Positions 1-13,506 are shown, counted from the stretch's first letter. The stretch is DNA of 64,000 nt from Hyperoplus lanceolatus (GCA_026929865.2 CM049416.1:14393501-14457500), one strand, 5' to 3'. Program-made: numbers and translations. Notes: a model not told the origin generated them from the letters alone.

Positions 1-1412
1 AAGACAAGTAGATATTACTACTATTTTTACTTAGCAATTATAGTAGAAATAGTAGGTGACAAATTCCTTCAGTGACCTATGAGAGGTGACACAAAGCAAA
101 GCCAAGCTCAATGCTCAAAGAAGTTAAGGACATTCAACATCCAATTACTAAGTAATATGTTGCAGCTACAACCACAGTTGTTAGAATGCTCCTCCATGGC
201 AACACTCATGCCTGCTGTTGCCATGCGAGGGCAATCAGAGAAAACTGTGTTTAAATAAAAGAAAGGAAGAGAAAGATATGACACAAGACAGGGAGAAACA
301 GAAGAGGAGGGCAGCACGTTTGTTATTGTTTGCATCCATCATGCTAATTGGAAATAAACAGGAGCTCATTGTTTAGAGAGCATTAAATCAAACTCTAATC
401 AAGTCTCTGCGAAGAATGGTGAAGCTTTGCCGGCGAGGACATTTCCTTCAGAAACAACTTTAATGGCTTTAGATGAGGATTCTCTTGTGTGTCCGTGCAC
501 GCTTTGCCGCATGGCTGATAACCTTTTATGTAAGCACAAAGGGAGCTAATTGTGATGATCTCGCTGTTGAGTAATCCCAACCTACTCTCGCTCTCTCGTA
601 CACATACAATTCCATGCATCTCAACCTGCACTCATTTATTGATGGCCTTTAACTAATCTACTGGCAGTCTCTCTGGTGAGCCCAATTAGCAAAATTCACA
701 TTTTTACAAACCTATATGGTTGATATGAGGAACGGAGAGATACGATTACAAACAAAACATGTTGACAATTAAGAAAGAATAGGGAACAAATGAGAGTGGC
801 AAACGGATGTCAAGGACACCGACAGGAATAGTTTGGAATATTGGACACAATAGTATTCAGAGTTGTTTGCTCCAATACAATTGTATGTATTTGGTTATCT
901 AATGATGTTATTTCCTCACTATGTGTTTAATCATTATTTGCATAATACTTGATATTTGTGGCACTTAAACTATAAACAGCAGGCAGCCAACCATTGAAAG
1001 GACAAAATAGATGCTAAAATAGGGAGGCAGAAGTGCAGAGTGCCAGGCATGCTAGACAGCAATTGATGCATACAGATAGACGCCACAGACAAGAGAGCCA
1101 AAGAGACATGCTGAGTTGTTGATCTCATTAAGATTAATGCAGTCAGACAGGAAAGCAAGCTCAGAGAAAGAGAGGGACAGAAAGACAGAGGTGTAGTTTT
1201 AATGGGATCAATAGATCGGGCATCAGTGCAGGGTCAGTGGCCGTGTCCATGGTGACCCATCCCTCACTGGCTATATGACTCACAGCAGGAGTCCTCTGTC
1301 CATGCATATCTCGCTCACTCACACAGCCATTGTTTCCTTCTTTCTTATCATCCCCTCCCTCAGTGCATCTAACATTTTCTGTCAGTTTTAAAGAGCTATA
1401 TATTTATATATG

Positions 1413-1512
1413 TTGGTGTTTTTCACCTTTATTAGATAGTATTGAGATCACAGTTGAAATGGGAAGAGAGAGGTGGAAGACATGCAGTAAACCACTAGGG
1501 TCAAATCACTTT
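1413..1512 (-). mobile_element. SINE fragment, tRNA-derived family (3' part)
   Basis: Read on the minus strand, a degraded B-box-like segment (GTGATTTGACCCTAG, about 1509-1495) is followed by TGCATGTCTTCCACCTCTC and a CTATCTAATAAAGG tail. The order and wording match the SINE at 12250-12425 (B box, TGCATGTC, CCCCATTTCACCTCTG, CTATCAATAAAGC) and the copy at 37.1 kb. The tRNA-like 5' end is missing. No clear target duplication is seen. Confidence 0.65.
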
Positions 1513-2277
1513 ACTGAATAAAGAACATTCACAATTATTGCACCTCTTCTATTTTTGCGTTATGCTAATTGAATCTGTAGGTAGCCCACAATGTTGAGCT
1601 GATGCCTCACTTTCTCTTTCAACATGCATTGTTTTGTAACTTGTAATTCCAGTTGACATGAGAGTGTGGCCTCGTGTCCTCTTGACTGAATTATTCACAG
1701 TGGCACAGTAGGGCACACACTCTTACCTAACCCTGCCAGGGACACTGTCACAGCACTGAGACGGAACAACAACAACATTGTGTGAGGGCTGGATTTGGAA
1801 GGGGACATCAAGCTGCACACAGGGGAGGGATGGAGAGAGTATATGGAGATGAATGGGGTTATAGAGGAAAAACAGATGAATGAAAAATGAGCCGAGTATG
1901 GAAATGAAATTAACTGAAGTAGAGCAATAGATGAATGAGAAATAAGGCAAACCTGAAAAGCATGATGTGAGAAACAAAGGAGATGCACAGTTTGATGGGA
2001 ATGATGGAATATTGATTAATAAATGTGAGGCACATATATAAAAGTGAGGATATGAAGAATTCAAAATAACCTCACATAGAGAGTTAATGACAACAACTGG
2101 GAATTGTGATAATATGAGACTAGGTCCAAACTGTTCAGAGAAATAGAAACACCCTTTGCCTTCATCTCCAATATCTCGCCTGTGTATTGCACTCTATGCT
2201 GAAGCTGCCAGTTCCCCTTCGCAAAACAAAGCTCCAAAAATATAACACTGCCAACACATGGCACACACATTTACAGA

Positions 2278-2385
<108 letters not shown>

Positions 2386-4063
2386 AGCTTCCATAGCTGT
2401 GGGGAGTGAGGAGTTCAGCATGAATAATTGAACATGGGAGGGGAGAAAGCCTCCCGTCCAAGAGCAAAATGCCAACTGCCAGGCTCATTTTATTTTAGAA
2501 GGAGGGAGCCAAGGTGGGTTAAGGGGATGAATAAGGGAGAGGAAAAAAATCATAAAAAGATGAGACCAGAGATCCAACAGATACAAGCTCAGACTTGAAA
2601 CCCTAAGTAGTCCATTAAAAAAAAGTAGCAACAGCTGTGCCTTCCTGCACTGCTCTTTTTTGCTTTGCTTATTGGACAAACAATGGTGTTATAGACCACA
2701 GCATGGTCCCAGGCCAGGGGTCAAGGTGAGGGAGGTTAAGGTGAGGGTTGAGGTCAGCCATTTTGAAAAAGCTCAACAATAGACTGACGCTGCATGACCT
2801 TGGCTAGATAAACACATGCTCATGATAATTGATCTTAACCAAGAGAGGGAAGACCAAAGCCAATAAATACAGATAATGTTATTGAAGATTGGCAGAGTGA
2901 TGGGTTCACTGCCTTTTTGAGACTCCGGTCACGATCTATTGATGATTGAGTGATCCAATGCCAAGTAACTTAATTCTATTACATTTTGGAATTCAGTTCT
3001 GAATGCAAACAAAGGGCTAGGAATATTAAATTAGACAAGAAAATAGGAACATGGCAGGAGAGAAAATTGGCGTGGGAGTAAGGGGCGAGGACTTTTTTTT
3101 ATAATTACAACTTTTATTATTACCCCTGCTAGGAGATCACATCTGTCCAATAATTCTTACTCTATTATCAAATGTTGCGTATCAACCAACCAACCATACC
3201 AATACAATATGGCCAGCAATTCTCTCTCTCTGCCTTGGCTTTTGTGATGGTCAGCATCAAACTCATTAGTCCATTTCGATAGATAAGAGGCTTGCAGCTG
3301 GAAAAGCCACAGCAGCAGTGGGTTTTGTGGGTTATAAAAGCGATGTAATCGGGTTTTGGCAATAGAAATCTAAGGAGTTTAGGGAGGGGAAAACTCACTG
3401 ATTTGCGGATTTCAATTGGATTGAGAACCAGAGCTAATGTCTCAAATGTCAGTAATATGAGGAGGTTCTCTGTACGAGGGAATATGGCTGGGAATGGAGA
3501 GATCAAGTTTAGCATACACATTATATAATATCGGGAAACATATGTGGAGCTTACTGCCAGTCTGCCAGACTCTTTCTCATCTCTCTGTCTGCCTACAACC
3601 CACTTTTCCTACCACGATTTCGGTCACTCTTAACATTTGACTTTTTGTGTTTCTCTTGACCTGCCAGCATGCTCTCATCTTATTTTTCCATGCTCATCTG
3701 CAAACATTTTTTCTCCCAGTAATCCTCCCACCCCTCCTTCTCCTCTTGCTGTCAGATCTCTCTATCCACTCCAGGCAAATTGCACTTTTCAGATTACACC
3801 CCAATTAAAGTCCCCGTTGGTTCTCTGTTTGCACCATGTTTCATGTCTCTGGAAACAGAAAACCGAGCTGTGTGTACACATGCACAGCAAAAAGAGCTAT
3901 CTTAAATACTAGAGGCTGAAAAAAGCACATGTGCGTGTTTGCGTATGTCTAATCTCAGACGGCAGCCCCCTGCTAAATCCTTATTAATGATCCTATTTAC
4001 ACTTGTTGCCAGATTGATCAAAGTTTAGCAGTGTGATCCGCAGCCTTTTCATCTCAGCTGGTT

Positions 4064-4079
4064 GGGGGGGGGGGGGGGG
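4064..4079 (+). repeat. G16 homopolymer
   Basis: Sixteen consecutive G on the plus strand. It could fold as a G-quadruplex on this strand; in the transcript it is C16. It is also prone to sequencing length error. Confidence 0.95.
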
Positions 4080-5055
4080 CAGTATGTGTGTTAGACAGCG
4101 TGTTTATGGAGGGCTACAGGGAGGTTGCTAGTTGGAACAGTATGGGGTAGTTGGCACAAACAAGGGCAAGACGCCATGATAAAAAGGCCCAGCCTTTTTA
4201 TCAGCTGTATGGTGTTGAGGGCATTTAAGTAGTGCGTGTGTGTGTGTTTATTTAAATGAATTAGGCTATACATTTTTAGTTTTTTATAAAGCAAATCATT
4301 TTTGACATGTTGCATGGCCTTCAACACAAGCTCCATCTGCAAGTCACTTAGCGTTGTAAAAACAATAAATTAACACTTATTTTACTTACAAAAACCTTTT
4401 GACACCGGATTAACTCACACACTTTCCAAATCTATATCAAAACCTAATTTTCTCATCCTTCTTTATATCCATTCTTTCTTAAACTCAATAGCTCCGTCCT
4501 GTTTTTAAACATACTCCTCTATCCGTCTTTCAACCAAATTGCTTGCCGTCCTCCATTTCTCTCTGCTCAACTCGTCTGTCCTTTCAATATCCCCGCCTTG
4601 TTAATTGCTCCAGACACCGGGAAACTTTGAAGTCGCTGTCCCGTAAAATAATATTGCACTCATTTGTTTACCGCCAGAGCTATAGCCTGAAGGGGAAATA
4701 GATGACATGGAGAGACACAGACAAAACATAGACGAGAGGGGAAGAGAAGGAGAGTGAAAAATAAGGTGAATTTTTGCTAGAGAAATAGAGTTAAGATGAA
4801 AGGATGGAAGATGGTATAAAAAGGTGGGGAAGGATAGCTGGGGTGTTTTATAGACACTCTTCTGCACTCAGACCCCTGGATCATTCATCACCTAGACAGA
4901 GGCCGCAACAACATAAACACTGGTGCACACGCACACACACACACTGTATGCACTCACGCCAGATCTCTTCCATTGTCTTTATGGGCATTCATTTTCCGTA
5001 AAAGCACTTCCCTTACCATGTTTGACTCACCGCATCCACAAGCAAATAAGGCTCC

Positions 5056-5059
<4 letters not shown>

Positions 5060-5152
<93 letters not shown>
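5060..5152. repeat. (AC)n microsatellite, about 93 bp
   Basis: A pure AC run. A short impure CA-rich patch lies 115 bp before it (about 4927-4943). It reads as (UG)n in the plxna4 transcript. Confidence 0.99.
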
Positions 5153-5154
<2 letters not shown>

Positions 5155-7319
5155 ATAAATTATGCAATAAGGAGTTTTACAAGATTTATTTATTTACTTG
5201 TGTCCTCAGAAAACGCCTTCGTTGACACTTTTGAGGAATGCATGTGTGCGGTTTAATTTGCCAAAATATAACTGATTATTAAAGGTTGTATCAACTAATG
5301 TTTGAAGATAAAAATTCATCTTTTACACAAAATAAAATCAAATGTTATTAAATTGAACTGCAGAGTAATGTGCTAATCTTGGAGTTGACATTGAGTGTGC
5401 CTACTTTGATGACGGTATGGTGGCGAGTGTGTTTATGGCACCTATAGTCTTGTAGAGTGTGCTTTTAAATGGATGAGCTGGGAAGGTCGGGGACTCACCT
5501 TTGAGGGGACTGAGAATGAAGGAAACACTCGACCACCAACAGACAGGTAGAGCGATAGATAGGAGGTTTGTGTATGTGTATATGTTTATCTCTGTGTCTG
5601 GGTTTAGTCAGGACAGGTTAAGAGATATAGTAGCAGTCAGTCTTGTATAAATAGCTGAACTCTCAATTAGAACCTGGCCTTCCCCATGACCATTCCCAGT
5701 CTCCAAACGTACACACAGGTAACAGCAAACAAGATGTCTCTCACTCTTTCTGAGCGTTAGAGAGAAAGAGAGTATACTGTGTGCATCTAAATGATTTATG
5801 ATACTGCCTTGTTTTTGGGATTCCACTGTATATTTATGCATGAATATGTTTTGGGCAGCAGCTGACTTGCAGCTGTTGTTTACCTCCACTGCGGCAGAAC
5901 GTTCACACTTGCAACTGGAATATGCATAATGACACCACATTGCGTAGAAAACAGAAGGCCACATTGTCTGTAATAAACTTTCCCATTGAGCCCTACAAAA
6001 TCCCATAATAGTAGATAAATAGTTACCTAGCAACAGAGCGTAGCAACAGCAGCAGTGTAGATATGCTGTCACTGTCCAGGAAACTGGAGGGGAGGAATGC
6101 CTCCACTTTTCAGCAAAGCAGGCATTTATCAACAGAGGGCCCAGGGAAAAACATCAAACTCCCCGTTATATCAACTGTAATGTAGACACCGATTATTTTC
6201 TCTTTTCAGTATGCTAACACAATGAATGGCCTTTGATGTGTAAGTGTTCAGTGCTGCCGGCTCAGGTTTCTGATGACACACAAACACACACACATATATA
6301 CACTCATACAGCTACAAGTAGATATATTCAAACGGGATGAAAAAAAGGTGGTTGTGGTGGGTGAGTGTGAGGCATTTTTAATGTACAGTATATAATGATT
6401 TGGCCAACAACAAGAAAAGACACAAGCTGGTTACAATGAAAGAGCTCCTGCCACTTTAAAATGCTAAACAATTTAGCAACTGTAAGTATCATTTAGTTAA
6501 TTGACCTTGGGGTCCATCGTCTTGGATGATTATAATTTCTAACTATGCCACTTGTTTAAGCTCAAGCATTTGTTACCATTTCATAGAATCATCAAAGAGT
6601 ATTTTCCGACTTGCAGGGCATTTAACACAGGCTGCATAGGTGGCCTTGAGCACAATGCTCACTATTAACTCTACAATAGCCTACAGTTTGGCACGCTTCA
6701 GCTGGAAGACAATTTTTTTTTCCCCCTTTCAACTGATGAGTAATTTCACTCCTCATCCTTAAATCAATTATGTATAATCCCCCGATACAGAGAATTAGCG
6801 GCCATTTTAACATGAGTAAGCTAAGTGTTTGAGTGTGCCGAAGTGTGTACACGTGGACACATCCATGTGTGTTTATGTGGGAACAGTGCCAGTGATAATT
6901 GTTCTTAAACAGAAAGAGTTACACTGATGTCAACATGCTTTTTGTCTGACTATGGACAAAGTAAAGCAGTAGACAACGAGCTTGAGATCTCAACAGAGAG
7001 CATGGACATACTATTCAGAGGCTATCACACATAGCGCTTGTTTCAACATTAATTCGGCGAGCCTTAGTGATGTGGCGCAAGAGTCAACTGTTTGGTTCGG
7101 TCTGGGTTGAGCCTATTTTATCTTCAAATGTGTTAACAAATCTTCTCATGGTTTTACAATTTTTCAACTAAAATCCCCCTCAGCATTCATCTACTTAAGA
7201 TAGGTGACACGTGTATTCTGAGGAGCATTTAATTATGTAGCTTCACACTTCATTTTCATAAAACAGCCCGTTTTTTTCAAAGAACAGTCTTTTTTCAACA
7301 TACAGTATATGACTAAACA

Positions 7320-8187
7320 TACACTCAACAAAAATATAAACGCAACACTCTTGTTTTTGCTCCCATTTTTCATGAGATGGACTTAAAGATCTAAAATTCA
7401 TTCCAGATACACAATTGTACCATTTCTCTCAAACATTGTTCACAAATCTGTCTAAATGTGTGATAGTGAGCACTTCTGCTTTGCTGAGATAATCCATCCC
7501 ACCTCACAGGTGTGCCACATCAAGATGCTGATCTGACATCATGATTAGTGCACAGGTGTGCCTTAGACTGTCCACAATAAAAGGCCACTCTGAAATGTGC
7601 ATTTTTGCTTTATTGGGCGTCTGGGGACTCAGAACCAGTCAGTATCTGGTGTGACCACCATTTGCCTCATGCAGTGCAACACATCTTCTTCGCATAGAGT
7701 TTATCAGATTGTCAATTGTGTCCTGTGGAATGTTGGTACACTCCTCTTCAATGGCTGTGCGAAGTTGCTGGAGACGGCTTATGGTGGAGAAATGAACATT
7801 CAATGCACGAGCAACAGATCTGGTTGACATTCCTGCTGTCAGCATGCCAATTGAACGCTCCCTCAATGCTTGTGGCATCTGTGGCATTTTGCTGTGAGAC
7901 AAAACTGCACATTTCAGGGTGGCCTTTTATTGTGGACAGTCTAAGGCACACCTGTGCACTAATCATGATGTCAAATCAGCATCTTGATGTGGCACACCTG
8001 TGAGGTGGGATGGATTATCTCAGCAAAGCAGAAGTGCTCACTATCACACATTTAGACAGATTTGCGAACAATGTTTGAGAGAAATGGTACAATTGTGTAT
8101 CTGGAATTAATTTTAGATCTTTAAGTCCATCTCATGAAAAATGGGAGCAAAAACAAAAGTGTTGCGTTTATATTTTTGTTGAGTGTA
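7320..8187 (-). mobile_element. Tc1-like transposon, internally deleted
   Basis: The ends are perfect inverted copies, CACTCAACAAAAATATAAAC at the left and its complement at the right, each beside a TA (7320-7321 and 8186-8187), the Tc1/mariner target site. The inverted repeats are very long, about 280 bp per side (7322-7602 and 7906-8185) with few differences. Only about 300 bp lies between them, holding a minus-strand ORF that is a fusion of the two ends of a transposase. This is the widespread fish Tc1 family with long terminal repeats. The copy cannot move by itself but might be mobilised by a full relative. Confidence 0.93.
7639..7902 (-). pseudogene. Tc1 transposase remnant: N-terminal helix-turn-helix fused to C-terminal end
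   Basis: The 87-codon frame starts with the DNA-binding part of a Tc1 transposase (ERSIGMLTAGMSTRSVARAL, then a second recognition-type helix ending STISRLQ) and passes at about residue 45 straight into the transposase C-terminus (QLRTAIEEE, INSMRRRCVALHEANGGHTRY). The whole DDE catalytic core is missing, where a full protein has roughly 340 residues. The frame is kept across the deletion, so a small DNA-binding protein could in principle be made, but no promoter is visible. It lies on the same strand as plxna4, inside intron 3. Confidence 0.9.
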
Positions 8188-10983
8188 AATGCCAACAGGG
8201 GTCTGAAACCAGTGTGCATTCATTTTGATCCAGAAGGGGGTGCAGTAAAAGGGAGCATTAGTATCTATATCAACGAAGGAAGGTGAATAACGGATAGGAT
8301 AGAGAAGGAAAGCTACATAATGTATCTAACGTATCATTTAACATATTTGTAAGCAAACTCAAAGTCAAAGCTCTGGAGGGCTCAAGCTCTTTTGCTGGCA
8401 TTCTTCTGGGACAAATAAAGCCTAAACAAATTTCCCTAAGAGATGAGAATGCACCCTCCATTCCTCCACCTTCTCATTTGCTCGTTTTTGCACATTTTGC
8501 ATATCATCCAACACGCACCTCCCCCACCCTCCATCCTCCACCAACAAAAACTCCCAAATTGGCATCACAAGCTCATTAGTCAACTACTGGTAGACATGTT
8601 GGCTCTATGAGCAAATCAGAAAGGAGTAGCTCATCCAGCAGCTGCTCGCTGGACCAAAGGTTGGACTGTTGAATCCAAAATATCCACTATCTGGTGGTTT
8701 TGACCCATGGAGTGATGAAGGAGGCAAAGCATGAGAAAATAACAATTCACAAGGAGAATATTTGACCGAACAAACAGATCAGCAGATCATATGGGGAAAG
8801 CTACAAGGGGCATAACAAGGGGTGCAACAGCTCCTTGTTCACACTCTGCCTCCATCTCTACCTCCCAGCTTTCCATTTTCTTTGCCCTGTCTGGATAAAG
8901 AAGAGAGAGGGACTGATGTTTCTATTTCAGAACGTGTCTCCCTCCGTGTGTGTCTTCGTCGGCCAAGTCTGTTGCCCACGCTGTGTGAAATAGGGCGCTT
9001 GCCAACATGTTCTAACACACAGTTACATCTGTAGAGTGCTAAGCCACCAGGGTATCAGAGCCTAAACTGTCGGGCATTGTCTTGCAACACAAGGTACTGG
9101 TGAGAATAAATAGAGCCAAAAACCAGCGTCCACCGTTCACTGCCCATTTAAAATGTGCTGATGATGCAATTTCATGCAAGAATGAGTTGTGTTTTTCTGT
9201 TGTGTTTACATACCAGTTATGTTATATAGTACCAGTTATGAAATGCTAAGTCCATTGGTCACAACAGTCCAGTTTTGAGAATGCACTATGTGACTGTAAA
9301 GGCTTATTGGGGCAGGACTTTGAGCCGACAGTTAAGCTTCTACTGCGGACCAGGGCCAAGCAATGCTGGTGGCGGCAAAAGGAGAGGAGGACAGTGGTTT
9401 GGTTGGTTTGCCAGTTGTAGGAGCGGGCAGCTGAGACTAAACGGCGGTAATGGCCTAACGAGGAGAGATCTGGAGAGCCAAACCAGATGGAACGGCCACA
9501 GCCACGTGCCTGCCTGGCAAAGCTCAGGGCTTGTTAGCCAAACACAGACAGAGACAAAGATTTACTCAAATATGAAGACAAAAAGATAAGGAGGAATGTT
9601 GAAATGAGACCTAGGGATGTCTTCTCTTCTACAGCTCTCTTCTTCTTCCAATTGTTGTTAAATTATATAATGAATATTTCATCTGGTATTTAGTTCTCCT
9701 TTTCCTCCTTATTTGCTCTTTTCACCTCCCATCTCTCAACCCAAACCTTTTCAATGATTGATATTCAGCACATTGGGTGACTAAGCTTTTTCCCCTTGCT
9801 CTGTATGTGCTAATGGCTCAACTTTAATGAAAGGGGAGAAGTTGATTACATGTGGGGAGCAAAAACTAGGCTTCCATCTCCAGGGAGGAGTGTAGTAGAC
9901 GCAATGCCGCTGCTGAGTTTTTAGTCAACAATGATAGCAGACAGGGAAAAACACATCAGAGTGCCCTTGGAAGTCAAATTTCCCAGGGTGCTCAAGTGTC
10001 AGGAATCAAGGACGTAGAGAAAGAGATAAAAAATATCCACAGTGCTGACTTTTTAGAGGATCCAGGGAGGTGTTACAGAGTCAAAGACACACTCAAATGA
10101 GCATTTAGAAACCCGTCTCAGCAGCTGCAGTGCTACCAGGATGGCTAACCTAAATCCATCTTTTTCCATTACAGCGGTAGTTGTGCTGACTGACATCAAG
10201 CTTGCAGACAACATTTCGACAGATAGCAGAGGAACACATGGTAATCCCAATGCTTTTTAATCCTCACAAAGAAGCATTGTACTGTGTGGTGTAATAAAAA
10301 GGATCATATTTCTCGCGCAACCTCTCCCACTGGATCATATCCGATTTGTTTTGAGGTAAAAGGGAGTAGATAAGGAGTAGACACTAATTAAACCCCTACC
10401 TTAAGTTATCTGACAACTTTTCTCTCATCATGCTGGGCGCCTCTGCTCCATTTCCATTCTATTATAGTGATGGATGTTTAAGTAAGAACGATACCCTCCA
10501 AATAAACACTCACACACACAGTAACACACTGTAGTTCTGTTTTGTTATCCATTTTAAACAAACCACAAGTCCAGTCCCACAGCAGGGATGAATATCAAAC
10601 AGGAAAGAGCTGGCCCTTGCTGAGATAGAGTGAGTAAAGGAGCGAGGCAGAGGGTGTGTGTAAGGATTTAGTTCAACATGCAACTGCTCTAAAGGTGTGT
10701 TTTGAGTTTGTTTGTGCTAGTGATTCTGGGTATTGCTCTCCTAAAAGACAATTAATGAGTGTTTGTCACTGGCTCCCTCCCTGGCTTTAAGTTGGCAGGA
10801 GTGGACAGGGAAAGGGAGGGGGAGAGTCAGGGCTGAGTGAATATATGTCCCTCAGAGAAGCTTACCTTGAAGGTATATAGTTAAACAACTAAGAGAGATA
10901 TATTTCCTGCCTGAATATAAATCAATAGGGCTATTCTTTAGCCGCATGACCTTAAGATTGAAATGGCCCTTGGTTCTGCTTGT

Positions 10984-11951
10984 TTAACCCATTGATGACT
11001 ATGGCAATCTAGGATGCATGTCCTTAATGCCTGAGGGTTTTCTGAAAAAAAAGTATGAATTGTCAAGTCTACCAAAACCTTAATATCTAAGCCTGTGTAG
11101 CACATAGAAACATGAAATAAAATACATTTAAAAGTTAAGGTTCACAGGTTTTATTTAATCATGCTCCCTTAGCGCTTACAAAACAACACATTTTTCTAAA
11201 AATCGTCAAAATTAGATGGGGGAGAAAAAAAAGAATAAATAATATAAAATATTTAAAAATAATGTGCTAAACGAGGTTATAATCCTGCTTCTTTTTAGCA
11301 TGGATAGTAGTGACTGAGTGTGCAATGGAGGGATAAAGATAGACAGATATAGGAAGGAGAAGATAGCTTTATTTTATTATTTAGTTCAGTTATCACTGGC
11401 ACCATAAATCTGATTTCCCAGTACAACTGGAACACAGACTGACTCCTGCTGTCGGGAGCCGATCAGCTAGTCCAAACGGCTGTATACCACGGAGATGAAA
11501 ACAAAACTGAAACTTAACTATCGCCTGGCTTGGCTGAATTTAAGTTGGAGCAGCAAAATATAGCCTAAATTCATAAATATTGTTAATAAATAGATGCAAT
11601 GTGTTGTGTGTGATTTTCGTCAGTAGCCTATAGTAGACCTTGATTCTGCGCTCCGAACGCCACTAACTGTTCTGTAATACACTATCGCCGACACAGCTGG
11701 CTTTTTTAAAATCATTATTTATTTATTAATTTTTTGATTGGCGTGATTTTCGGCAAACCACAAATTTTTTGGGTGGTCACGTGGTCTTAAAAAAAAATCA
11801 ACAAAACCCTCTCATGTGTATTTGAACCAATGACGGTGCATTCTATGTTGCGCACGGCATGAAAATTAGATAAAGTAACAATGCTGCGTGACGCAGCATC
11901 AGGCAGGAGATACAATGTGGCATCGAGCAGCAGCCGTCATCAATGGGTTAA
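10984..11951. mobile_element. piggyBac-like non-autonomous element with TTAA ends
   Basis: The left end reads TTAACCCATTGATGAC and the right end is its exact complement, GTCATCAATGGGTTAA. A TTAA target with CCC-starting termini is the rule for piggyBac. The 968-bp body is AT-rich and holds no coding sequence I can recognise, so this copy depends on a transposase from elsewhere. A 19-bp palindrome (11881-11899, arms ATGCTGCGT/ACGCAGCAT) lies near the right end. The superfamily is inferred from ends only; Kolobok also uses TTAA. Confidence 0.85.
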
Positions 11952-12249
11952 GGTGTCTGCAGCAAACATGGTGATGAATCCTTTTTCGTAAACAGCATGC
12001 ATGGCTGAACATGGGGGCCTCACCTTTCTTCCTGCCCCGTGTAAAGGTGAGATTTAGATGAAAACAGGAGGAGAGGAGATGAGAGGGGGAAACACCTTTA
12101 AATGACACAGGCCACTGATAATGTGTCTAAGTCTACACAGCAAGGAGACCCTGTCTGAACCCTAAACTGAACACACAGTGCAGTCATGTGATATAAAAGA
12201 CTATCAATCCACCATCAACATTTAAAAAATCTGATTTCTTTTTTTTAAA

Positions 12250-12425
12250 GATTTTTTTTGGCATTTTTATGCTTTATTGATAGTGAGAAGAGACAGAGGT
12301 GAAATGGGGCAAAGAGGGGAGTGACATGCAGAGAACGACCGCAGGCGGGAATCGAAAACGGGTCTTTTTGCAGGGCCCGCCCCGGTGGGGGCGGGACGCC
12401 CTACCAACTGAGCTAAGAGCGCCCC
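12250..12425 (-). mobile_element. tRNA-derived SINE
   Basis: On the minus strand the element begins GGGGCGCTCTTAGCTCAGTT. It has a pol III A box (TAGCTCAGTTGGTAG, 12415-12401) and a B-box-like segment (GTTTTCGATTCCCG, 12359-12346), both clearly tRNA-like, then a non-tRNA body (TGCATGTCACTCCCC, CCCCATTTCACCTCTG) and a CTATCAATAAAGC tail. A tRNA gene is excluded because there is no acceptor-stem pairing or anticodon arm between the boxes. Two diverged relatives lie at 1.4 and 37.1 kb. Confidence 0.88.
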
Positions 12426-13492
12426 AAAAATCAGATTTTTTTTTAACCAATTCTGCCTAATTTCCTTAGAAACAAGGAGTGTCTCTTACTGCAGATTGGC
12501 AATTACCATTCTGTGTGTGCAGCAGTGGGGGAAAAATCCCATAATCCTTTGGGAGCGCTGGTGTAGCAGAGATAAAAATCCACTTATTAAGGTCTGTGTT
12601 GAGGATGGGAAAAGAAAAGGCGAGGGGACGAAGTCAGAGGAAAATAGGAGACAGCGAGGATAGATGTGCAAGATTACAGATGTTGATTTCCACTTCTCCT
12701 TTCACTTGTTTTTTTCTTACATATCTCTTCCGGCATTCCCCTCGCTCCCTTTCTTCCATCTCATTTATTTACTTTCTCAATCTCTGGCGCTTTTTCATCT
12801 CTGCTATTTGCTGTCAATGTGTCTATGAAGCAGCTTTGGTACCTGAGACACACTTCAAAGTCTTGATGTCAGACAGACAGATAGACAGACCAAGGGACCC
12901 TTTTAAAGATGTTTACGCTGGCATCTGCTTAATGGGCAAGTCAGAGTAATCTAAATCGCAACGCACTGAACCCCACAGCAGACAGACATACAGTGTGTGC
13001 GTGTGTGTGAGTGTGTGTGTGTCTGTGTGTGAGACGAGTGGGAGGAAAAGCTCAGCAATATGAGAATGCGCAAATACACCAAAAAACAAACAAACAGGTG
13101 TTGGCAGATGCAACTGATGTTTGCAGGAAACTTAATACATGTGGTGGCTGGTAAAAAATTGCAAAAACGTAACACAGAATCTACCAACATGCACAAGTAA
13201 ACACATTTTTTTTCGACCTCCCATTCACACATATTTTCCATCTCAATCTAGCTGCAATCTCAACAGGTTTGAATACGCCCCATGTACATGCAAACAGACA
13301 CAACCCCCTCAACAGCATGCATTTCCATCTGAGGTCTCAGAAGTGTCTCTTGCAGTTGAGCCCTAGCTACAGAGTGCGGCCTAGCTTAGCCTAGCCTTGC
13401 TTTCCTGACTGGCTGCTAGCATTTACTGCAGGGAGGAGAAAAAAATGACCCAGTTGTGAGGCAAACTGTTCTCTGCAGTGAGAGAGTGTGTG

Positions 13493-13506
13493 TGAGAGAG
13501 AGAGAC

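Noticed and set aside
5608-6132. A 174-codon minus-strand frame, the longest non-repeat frame outside the plexin exon.
   Set aside because: Cysteine- and serine-rich composition, no domain, no splice or promoter context; it looks like a chance frame in intron 3.
12347-12425. A tRNA gene, because A and B boxes are present.
   Set aside because: No paired acceptor stem or anticodon arm, and a SINE body and tail follow; two relatives share the body.
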